NCBI GenBank assembly: GCA_947178145.1
Contig: CAMWXE010000018.1
Location: forward strand, 1 to 64,000
DNA length: 64,000 nt
Reading direction: 5' to 3'
Source: an uncultured Lachnospiraceae bacterium
GTDB taxonomy: Bacteria; Bacillota; Clostridia; Lachnospirales; Lachnospiraceae
The position numbers and the translations under genes were made by a program. The notes beneath the pieces are model-generated. The model had not been told where the DNA came from. It did not search any database and saw only the letters and a list, made by a program, of their open reading frames with translations. Positions 58,683 to 64,000 of this stretch are shown piece after piece. The number at the start of each line of letters is the position of its first letter. The stretch's first letter is position 1.

Positions 58683-58913
58683 ATGAAAACAGTTCAGATT
58701 TCTTTAAACTCTATTGACAAGGTAAAATCTTTCGTAAACGATATCACAAAGTTTGATTATGATTTTGACCTTGTTTCAGGCAGATACGTTATTGATGCAA
58801 AGTCTATCATGGGTATCTTCAGCTTAGATTTATCTAAGCCTATCGATCTGAATATTCATGCTGAAAGCGGCGTAGATGAGGTTATGGAAGTATTGAAGCC
58901 TTATATCGTATAG
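58683..58913 (+). CDS. HPr-like protein lacking the phosphohistidine
   Basis: A 76-residue protein with the HPr fold: residues 33-50 (GRYVIDAKSIMGIFSLDL) match the regulatory Ser46 region of HPr (here Ser41), and VQISLNSIDKVKSFVNDIT is the first strand and helix. The active-site motif (GIHARPA) is absent: the corresponding stretch is SLNSIDKVKSF, with no histidine. So phosphotransfer from enzyme I is not expected. Such HPr-like proteins are common in clostridia; function unknown. AAAGGAGGTAATCAG precedes the ATG. Single gene with own promoter and terminator. Confidence 0.85.
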   Translation: MKTVQISLNSIDKVKSFVNDITKFDYDFDLVSGRYVIDAKSIMGIFSLDLSKPIDLNIHAESGVDEVMEVLKPYIV

Positions 58914-58999
58914 TATCTGTTTCACAGTGATACATATGGATATCTTGTCCGCTAAAGCTTAAATAGCAAAGCTTGAATATTAAGACGAGTTGAACATTT

Positions 59000-59028
59000 A
59001 CCGGGTACAGTTTTGTACCCGGTTTTGT
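59000..59028 (+). terminator. Terminator of the HPr-like gene
   Basis: ACCGGGTAC pairs with GTACCCGGT (59000-59023) followed by TTTGT. An adjacent TTTCTGAT/ATCAGAAA stem (59029-59052) lies at the thiI stop. Confidence 0.85.
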
Positions 59029-59054
59029 TTTCTGATTTTTTCAGATCAGAAATC

Positions 59055-60239
59055 TCACTTGTACACAATCTCAATCACTTCGTCTGTATCAAGGGCTGTC
59101 TTTACCATTTCATCAATTTTCTCATCCAGATTTCGCTCATGAATCCGTATCACATTGAGATTTGGCTTCGTCACCGGATGCTTTGCCACAAAGATCGTAC
59201 AGCAGTCCTCATAGGGCTGAATCGACGTCTCGTATGTATCAATCTTCTCAGAGACTTCCACGATCTCCTGCTTGTCAAAGCCAATCAGCGGCCTGTAAAC
59301 CGGCATCGTACACACATCGTTCGTCGCCATCAGCGACTGCATCGTCTGGGAAGCCACCTGTCCGATACTCTCTCCTGTGATCAGTCCCAGGCAGCCGCTT
59401 TTCTTTGCGATCTCCTCGGCAATACGCATCATATAGCGCCGCATGATGATCGTGAGTTCGTCATGCGGACACTGATCGTAGATATAGAGCTGAATATCCG
59501 TAAAATTGATAATGTGCAGACTGATCGGCCCGCTGTATTTGGATATTGTTCTTGCAAGGTCGATCACCTTCTGCGTTGCGCGCTCACTTGTGTAGGGCGG
59601 TGCGCTGAAATAGACCGCGTCAATCCTGACGCCGCGCTTCGCGATCATATAGCCCGCAACCGGAGAGTCGATGCCCCCCGACAGGAGCAGCATTCCCTTT
59701 CCGTTTGAACCGACAGGAAGTCCCCCGGGACCCGGAATGACTGTCGAATAGATATAGATTTTTTCCCGCACTTCGATGCGCAGCATCACGTCAGGTCTGT
59801 GTACATCAACCTTCATCTCCGGAAATGCGTCTAACAGCGCTTCGCCGATGTCACAGTTGATTTCCATTGAATTTTTGGGATAATTCTTTCTTGCCCTTCG
59901 CGCTTCCACCTTGAATGTGAAGTTCCTGTCCGGATATACTTTGCCGATATAGTCGATCACATCCTGACAGAGCTTCTCAAATCCTTCGTCCTCCACATGG
60001 ACGACCGGACAGATGCCCGTGACGCCAAACACTGTCTTTAAATTTTCTACCGTCTCCTCGTAATCGAAATCCGAGAGTGAATTGACAAAGATTCTTCCCT
60101 GCGACTTCGTCACCTCAAATGTGCCTTCGCAGCGCGTCAGTGCATACCGTATCTGATCGCACAGTCTGTCCTCGAACAGATACCGGTTCTTCCCTTTCAC
60201 GCCAATCTCCGCGTACTTTATTAAAAATGATTTGTACAT
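59055..60239 (-). CDS. thiI: tRNA 4-thiouridine synthetase ThiI (no rhodanese domain)
   Basis: A 394-residue enzyme that adenylates and thiolates uridine 8 of tRNA, also tied to thiamine synthesis. The N-terminal ferredoxin-like and THUMP domains (YAEIGVKGKNR..., about 55-160) are followed by an ATP-PPase domain with the P-loop SGGIDSPVAGY. There is no C-terminal rhodanese domain, as in B. subtilis ThiI, so sulfur is passed directly from the cysteine desulfurase encoded just upstream. The start MYKSFLIKYAEIG has GAAGGAGAATGGGAT upstream; the earlier ATG at 60323 lies in the tandem hairpins. Confidence 0.95.
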   Translation of the reverse strand: MYKSFLIKYAEIGVKGKNRYLFEDRLCDQIRYALTRCEGTFEVTKSQGRIFVNSLSDFDYEETVENLKTVFGVTGICPVVHVEDEGFEKLCQDVIDYIGKVYPDRNFTFKVEARRARKNYPKNSMEINCDIGEALLDAFPEMKVDVHRPDVMLRIEVREKIYIYSTVIPGPGGLPVGSNGKGMLLLSGGIDSPVAGYMIAKRGVRIDAVYFSAPPYTSERATQKVIDLARTISKYSGPISLHIINFTDIQLYIYDQCPHDELTIIMRRYMMRIAEEIAKKSGCLGLITGESIGQVASQTMQSLMATNDVCTMPVYRPLIGFDKQEIVEVSEKIDTYETSIQPYEDCCTIFVAKHPVTKPNLNVIRIHERNLDEKIDEMVKTALDTDEVIEIVYK

Positions 60240-60261
60240 ATCCCATTCTCCTTCTCTGCAG

Positions 60262-60316
60262 GCATGGGCATGAAAATCCGCCCATGCGGAGAATGCCCGC
60301 CCCATGGGCATTCTCC
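60262..60316 (-). promoter_or_regulatory. Two tandem hairpins between iscS and thiI
   Basis: Stem 1: GGAGAATGCCC (60288-60298) with GGGCATTCTCC (60306-60316), perfect 11 bp. Stem 2: GCATGGGC (60262-60269) with GCCCATGC (60280-60287), perfect 8 bp. Neither has a T tract, so they are not simple terminators. Both contain CATGGGC, so a partner swap between stems is possible. Candidates for mRNA processing or stability control. Confidence 0.6.
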
Positions 60317-60373
60317 CAAACACCTGGAAACTCTCAGGCTGTGTCCTTTGCCGCCTTCGTGTTTCTCAATGTT

Positions 60374-61531
60374 TTATTTCCTGGTGTAGTGTCTGAGCAT
60401 CGGTATCAGTTCCCCCATGCATTTTACCGTATAGTCAATCTCCGCCTCTGTCGTATACAGGCTGAAGCTAAACCGCAGTGTGGAGTCCAGATACTGCTTC
60501 TCGACACCAATCGCCTTTAACGTCGCCGATACGGATGGCTTGTTGGACGAGCAGGCGCTTCCTGCCGACACATAGATTCCCTTATCCTCCAGCGCATGCA
60601 GCATCACCTCGCTGCGAATGCCCTGTATCGAAACGCTGACCACATGCGGTGCGCCGTCCCGGCCAACAGGACCGTTGAGCCTGATGCCGTCGATGGCACT
60701 CACACCCTTCACAAAGCGCTCCTTGATATCGTACAGATATTGAATCTTGGCATCGAAATCCACAAAGATTTCTTCGACGGCCTTCGCCATGCCTGCGATG
60801 CCCGGTACATTCTCCGTGCCGGAACGCATCCCTCTCTGCTGTCCGCCGCCAAAAAGAATCGGCCGCACCTTCGCCTTCTCATTGATATACAAAAATCCGA
60901 TGCCCTTCGGTCCATGTATCTTGTGGGCGCTCACGGATAACAGATCGATATGCATCCGCTTCGGATAAATCTTGAACTTGCCAAATCCCTGAACCGCATC
61001 CACATGAAACAGCGTATTGGGATTCATGCGTTTGATCAGCTCACCCGCCTGTTCAATCGGCTGCACAGCTCCCACTTCGTTATTCGTGTGCATGATTGAT
61101 ACCAGAATCGTATTCCTGGTCATGGCTTTCTCAAGATCGGCAAGGCGGATGACACCGTTTGCATCCACCGGAAGATACGTCACCACAAAGCCCTGCTCCT
61201 CCAGATAGGCACAGGTCTGCAGTACCGCAGGGTGCTCGATCCTGGTCGTTATGATATGTCTGCCCGCCCGGTAGTTCGCATATGCGCCGCCAATCAGCGC
61301 GATGTTGTCCGACTCGGTTCCTCCTGATGTAAAAAGTATTTCCTTTTCCTGTACTTTCATGCATTTTGCAATGACTTCTTTTGCGTGGCGCACATATTTT
61401 TCGCTCTCCACACCTTTTCTGTGCATACTCGAGGGATTTCCATAATCCTCACACATAATATGTGTCATAAGCGATGCGACCTCCGGCAGACATTTCGTCG
61501 TCGCCGAGTTGTCAAGATAAACTTCCATCAT
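60374..61531 (-). CDS. iscS: Cysteine desulfurase paired with ThiI
   Basis: A 385-residue PLP-dependent enzyme that takes sulfur from cysteine. The PLP Lys204 is in SVSAHKIHGPKG, the catalytic Cys327 in SAGSACSSNKPS, and the start is MMEVYLDNSATTK. It is the NifS/IscS-like group II/NifZ type dedicated to ThiI in Firmicutes; the two genes are adjacent (135 bases) and in the same order as in B. subtilis nifZ-thiI. AAGGTGTGAAAC precedes the ATG. The long leader (about 260 bases) starts at the promoter 61798-61826. Confidence 0.93.
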   Translation of the reverse strand: MMEVYLDNSATTKCLPEVASLMTHIMCEDYGNPSSMHRKGVESEKYVRHAKEVIAKCMKVQEKEILFTSGGTESDNIALIGGAYANYRAGRHIITTRIEHPAVLQTCAYLEEQGFVVTYLPVDANGVIRLADLEKAMTRNTILVSIMHTNNEVGAVQPIEQAGELIKRMNPNTLFHVDAVQGFGKFKIYPKRMHIDLLSVSAHKIHGPKGIGFLYINEKAKVRPILFGGGQQRGMRSGTENVPGIAGMAKAVEEIFVDFDAKIQYLYDIKERFVKGVSAIDGIRLNGPVGRDGAPHVVSVSIQGIRSEVMLHALEDKGIYVSAGSACSSNKPSVSATLKAIGVEKQYLDSTLRFSFSLYTTEAEIDYTVKCMGELIPMLRHYTRK

Positions 61532-61683
61532 GTTTCACACCTTCAAACATATTTTCTCTCCATTCAAAGTCCGGCAAAAAAGATGTCTAACTTTGGAACA
61601 GTAATCATATAATATAAATATGCGCTCTTTGCGGAGTTTGTGCGCATTCGATTCTACAACATTGCCAGGATGCCCTGGAAATC

Positions 61684-61755
61684 TTATACAGCGTACTCTG
61701 TGCCTTTCACTCCGCATCCATTCTCATTGCTGCATTTACAGCCGCCCTGACACAT
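61684..61755 (-). CDS. Candidate Cys-rich 23-residue peptide in the iscS leader
   Basis: The frame reads MCQGGCKCSNENGCGVKGTE then YAV. Four cysteines in 13 residues, positions 2, 6, 8 and 14. It starts about 36 bases after a consensus promoter and lies in the leader of the cysteine desulfurase-thiI operon. An AAAGG three bases before the ATG is a weak SD. A longer in-frame version (61684-61875) runs back through the promoter and into rsmE, so it is less likely to be transcribed from here. It might be a cysteine-sensing leader peptide or a small metal-binding protein; both are inference. Confidence 0.35.
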   Translation of the reverse strand: MCQGGCKCSNENGCGVKGTEYAV

Positions 61756-61797
61756 CTGCCTTTCTGTCAGAACACAATGGTTTGTATTGGCACTCTG

Positions 61798-61826
61798 AGT
61801 ATAGTGCATATTTTGTACCATGTCAA
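61798..61826 (-). promoter_or_regulatory. Promoter of the iscS-thiI operon
   Basis: Minus strand TTGACA (61821-61826), 17-bp spacer, TATACT (61798-61803): near-consensus, 19 bases after the rsmE stop codon. Predicted start near 61791. It gives a leader of about 260 bases with a small stem (CCAGG-CCTGG), but no clear terminator. Confidence 0.75.
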
Positions 61827-61844
61827 TACAATGTTCGTCCAGGC

Positions 61845-62606
61845 TTACCGCTCTTCCAGCTGATACATAATCCACGCCATAACTGTCATGCCTGCGGTCT
61901 CTGTGCGCAGAATCCGCCTGCCCAGCGTGATTGGCGTCATGCCGCAGGAAATGGCCGCCTGAATTTCGCTCTCCTCAAATCCCCCCTCTGGCCCGATAAA
62001 AATGGCGACGGACTGCCCCGGCTCCAGATTGTCTATCATCTGTCTCGTTCCTGCCATACCCGCTGCCCCGTCGAGCATATCCTCCATCTCGTATGGAACG
62101 AGCTTCACATCCATATTTCCTATATATTCCAGCGCCTCCTGACAGCTCATGACTTCCCGCACTTTTGGCACGACACCGCGCCTGCTCTGCTTTGCAGCCG
62201 CCTCTGAGATTCCCTGCCAGCGCGCAGTCTTCGCCTTTGCCCTCTTATCGTCCAGCTTCACCACACAGCGTCTCATGGCAACCGGGATAATCTCGTACAC
62301 GCCAAGCTCCACCATCTTCTGAATGATAAACTCCATCTTGTCCCCTTTGGGGAGTCCCTGGAAAAGGTATACTTTAGAGGGAAGCTCCACACCCTCTTCC
62401 TTGATAAAACGGAGCGTGCACACCACTTCTGCATCCGTAATTCTCTCAATGCCACACCGGTAATCCCTGCCGTCGATACCGTTGCTGACGCTGATCTCAT
62501 CGCCCGGCTTTAGACGGATCACATTCCTGATATGGTTCACATCATCCCCCGCAATTATGACACTCCTGTCAGAAATCTGGGAAGGCTCCACAAAAAAATG
62601 ATACAT
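61845..62606 (-). CDS. rsmE: 16S rRNA m3U1498 methyltransferase
   Basis: A 253-residue SPOUT-class enzyme that methylates U1498 of 16S rRNA. The N-terminal PUA-like domain (DVNHIRNVIRLKPGDEISVSNG) is followed by the SPOUT domain with the knotted SAM site near IFIGPEGGFEESEIQAA and LGRRILRTETAGMTVM. Length typical. It follows prmA on the same strand with a gap of about 75 bases, and the two probably form one unit. The plus-strand frame is a shadow. Confidence 0.95.
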   Translation of the reverse strand: MYHFFVEPSQISDRSVIIAGDDVNHIRNVIRLKPGDEISVSNGIDGRDYRCGIERITDAEVVCTLRFIKEEGVELPSKVYLFQGLPKGDKMEFIIQKMVELGVYEIIPVAMRRCVVKLDDKRAKAKTARWQGISEAAAKQSRRGVVPKVREVMSCQEALEYIGNMDVKLVPYEMEDMLDGAAGMAGTRQMIDNLEPGQSVAIFIGPEGGFEESEIQAAISCGMTPITLGRRILRTETAGMTVMAWIMYQLEER

Positions 62607-62682
62607 ACATTGATCCCCCGACTCTCTGTCTGGCTAAAAACGATTCCTAATCCAATATGCGCTGCCACTGCACCCACAGTTT

Positions 62683-63669
62683 CTAACTTTTCCTGCGTGC
62701 CGTGACGCTCACCCACTCGCCCTGATAAGTCACTTCAATGACTTCCAGTCCGGCTGCCTCCACCGCGTCGCGCACAGTCTGCTCCTTGTTGTCAATAATT
62801 CCAGAAGTGATGTACACGCCGCCTGGTTTGAGATGATTGACGATCACCGGCGTCAGCGGCACAAGCACATCCGCCAGAATATTTGCGACAACAATGTCAT
62901 ATTTTGCATAGCCGACCTTGTCCTGCACTTCCTTGTCCGTGATAATATTCCCAATCATCATCTCAAAGCGCTCAGGTGCGATCTGGTTCACCTCCATATT
63001 CTCCCGCACGGCCTCCACTGCACAGGGGTCGAGGTCTGTGCCGACCGCGTGCCGGATGCCATACATCAGCGAAATAATGGAAAGAATACCGCTCCCCGTT
63101 CCCACGTCGAGCAGCTCTGTCTTTGATGTGATATGCTTTTTCAGCTGTCTGATGCAGAGCTGTGTCGTCTCGTGCATCCCTGTGCCAAATGCCGTGCCGG
63201 GGTCGATATGCAGAATTTTCTTGTCCCTGTCCTCGGGCCGGACCTCCTCCCACGACGGTATCACAAGCAGATCGTCAATATAGAACTGGTGGAAAAACTG
63301 CTTCCAGTTGTTGATCCAGTCGATATCCTCCGTCTCGGAGACCATGACTGTCCCCTCACCGATATCCATAAAATTGCGCAGAGCATCAAGCTCTCTGTTT
63401 ATATTTGCAACGATTTCGTCCGCGGACACACTGCCGGCCGTATCCTCCGGATTTTCTGCACGCTCTTCCACAAAAAAGCTCAGGTACGCAATCCCGTCAT
63501 CCTCTGGTCCGTCGGGCAGGATGTCCACAAACATCTGCTCCCTTTCCAGCGGTGTCAGCGGTATCTTATCCTCAATCTGCGCCCCCTCAAGACCGATATC
63601 ATAGAGTGTACTGATGATGATATCCTCCGCGTCTGTGATTGTCTTTATCGTAAATTTTTTCCACTTCAT
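62683..63669 (-). CDS. prmA: Ribosomal protein L11 methyltransferase
   Basis: A 328-residue SAM-dependent enzyme that trimethylates ribosomal protein L11. N-terminal substrate domain (1-120: SFFVEERAENPEDTAGSVSA), then DPGTAFGTGMHETTQLCIR, LDVGTGSGILSIISLMYG (motif I), DIVVANILADVLVPLTP (motif IV). Length fits the family (B. subtilis YqeT). Upstream of rsmE in one operon-like pair, as in many Firmicutes. GAGGTTATTTT precedes the ATG. Confidence 0.95.
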   Translation of the reverse strand: MKWKKFTIKTITDAEDIIISTLYDIGLEGAQIEDKIPLTPLEREQMFVDILPDGPEDDGIAYLSFFVEERAENPEDTAGSVSADEIVANINRELDALRNFMDIGEGTVMVSETEDIDWINNWKQFFHQFYIDDLLVIPSWEEVRPEDRDKKILHIDPGTAFGTGMHETTQLCIRQLKKHITSKTELLDVGTGSGILSIISLMYGIRHAVGTDLDPCAVEAVRENMEVNQIAPERFEMMIGNIITDKEVQDKVGYAKYDIVVANILADVLVPLTPVIVNHLKPGGVYITSGIIDNKEQTVRDAVEAAGLEVIEVTYQGEWVSVTARRKS

Positions 63670-63880
63670 AAAATAACCTCCTCAAAATGCCTGCTCCACT
63701 CCCTGCCACACGACACAGGCTGCTCCGCCTGATCCGAACCATTATTCCCACATACATCCCTGCACAGAAAAAACTCCTGCGCGACACTATATACTATCAT
63801 ATCACACAGAAGTTTTTATTACTATTATCATTTCTGATAAAATTTCTGATTCACACCCAAATATTTCGTCTCAAATGTTC

Positions 63881-64000
63881 CTAATCCTGCACGGTTTCCC
63901 TATCTGTCTGAACCTTCTTTGCACGCATCAGTGCCGCGCCCGTCCCTCCGATCATTCGCGCTGCACCACCCAGCATGCCAAACACCAGTACTATCAAAAT
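63881..64000 (-). CDS. C-terminal end of an unknown membrane protein (partial)
   Basis: The last 39 residues of a gene running off the right edge: a hydrophobic stretch (ILIVLVFGMLGG) then AARMIGGTGAALMRAK and a polar tail ending TDRETVQD. At least one transmembrane helix is evident. Family not recognisable from this fragment. The gap 63670-63880 after it is AT-rich; I see nothing there. Confidence 0.6.
   Translation of the reverse strand: MLIVLVFGMLGGAARMIGGTGAALMRAKKVQTDRETVQD

Noticed and set aside
61684-61875. 63-residue version of the Cys-rich peptide starting within rsmE
   Set aside because: Its start lies within rsmE, and the consensus promoter lies inside the frame, so only the short form from 61755 would be translated from that transcript.
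1-64000. CRISPR array, prophage, integrase or transposase gene
   Set aside because: No tandem direct repeats with unique spacers and no recognisable phage, Cas or transposase protein in any frame.

Overview
The window looks like a chromosomal segment of a gut-type Firmicute, most likely family Lachnospiraceae (class Clostridia). The evidence is a type III glutamine synthetase, a CarD-type regulator, two ECF sigma factor/DUF4179 pairs, a rhodanese-less ThiI with its own cysteine desulfurase, the ireB-ruvX-DUF1292 cluster, RNase J, and strong Shine-Dalgarno (SD) sites before nearly every gene. Assignment is from gene content and protein family recognition only; no database search was possible. 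Most genes lie on the minus strand. There is no rRNA, CRISPR array, prophage or transposase gene, and a single tRNA (Tyr).

Layout. 1-4.2 kb: unknown proteins, a CarD-like regulator, a stand-alone protein related to the middle domain of acetyl-CoA synthase, a 54-residue membrane peptide and a DUF3829 lipoprotein. 4.2-8.4 kb: a three-gene ABC-2 exporter preceded by a leader peptide and terminator, then cyclopropane fatty acid synthase. 8.8-10.5 kb: a chemotaxis receptor. 10.7-14.7 kb: a P-loop kinase-like protein and an AraC regulator facing a GH31 glycosidase. 14.9-24.1 kb: an accessory patchwork of MerR regulators (one fused to a methyltransferase), Uma2, GNAT, phosphoesterase, HD, MazG-like, rhomboid, and an ArsR/MFS efflux operon with two near-identical operators around its promoter. 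24.2-30.5 kb: operon argC-rsmF-MATE-MATE-YwqG-like. 30.8-35.1 kb: response regulator-histidine kinase-two PepSY proteins. 35.1-43 kb: MFS transporter, sigma/DUF4179 pair, CoiA-like protein, AraC, ArsC-like protein and a secreted protein. 43-49.2 kb: 6-phosphofructokinase, C39-like peptidase, tRNA-Tyr, aspS, second sigma/DUF4179 pair. 49.4-58.5 kb: glnN, then a housekeeping cluster mtaB-ireB-ruvX-DUF1292-rnj-mltG-like-trmR-trhP. 58.7-64 kb: HPr-like protein, iscS-thiI, rsmE, prmA, and the end of a membrane protein.

How genes work together. Several clusters point to RNA modification: mtaB (ms2t6A), trmR/trhP (mcmo5U/mo5U-type wobble uridine), thiI/iscS (s4U), rsmE and rsmF-like (16S rRNA), and prmA (ribosomal protein L11). 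Several small regulatory circuits can be read directly from promoter architecture: MerR-type 19-bp spacer promoters, paired ArsR-type palindromes, and a leader peptide-terminator arrangement before the ABC exporter.

Mobile DNA. A previously unnamed (to me) 143-bp miniature inverted-repeat element occurs twice in opposite orientation, plus a 27-bp minimal version; all have 7-8 bp target duplications. A separate 27-bp intergenic repeat occurs twice. Coordinates of starts were moved to internal codons where an SD sequence clearly marks them.
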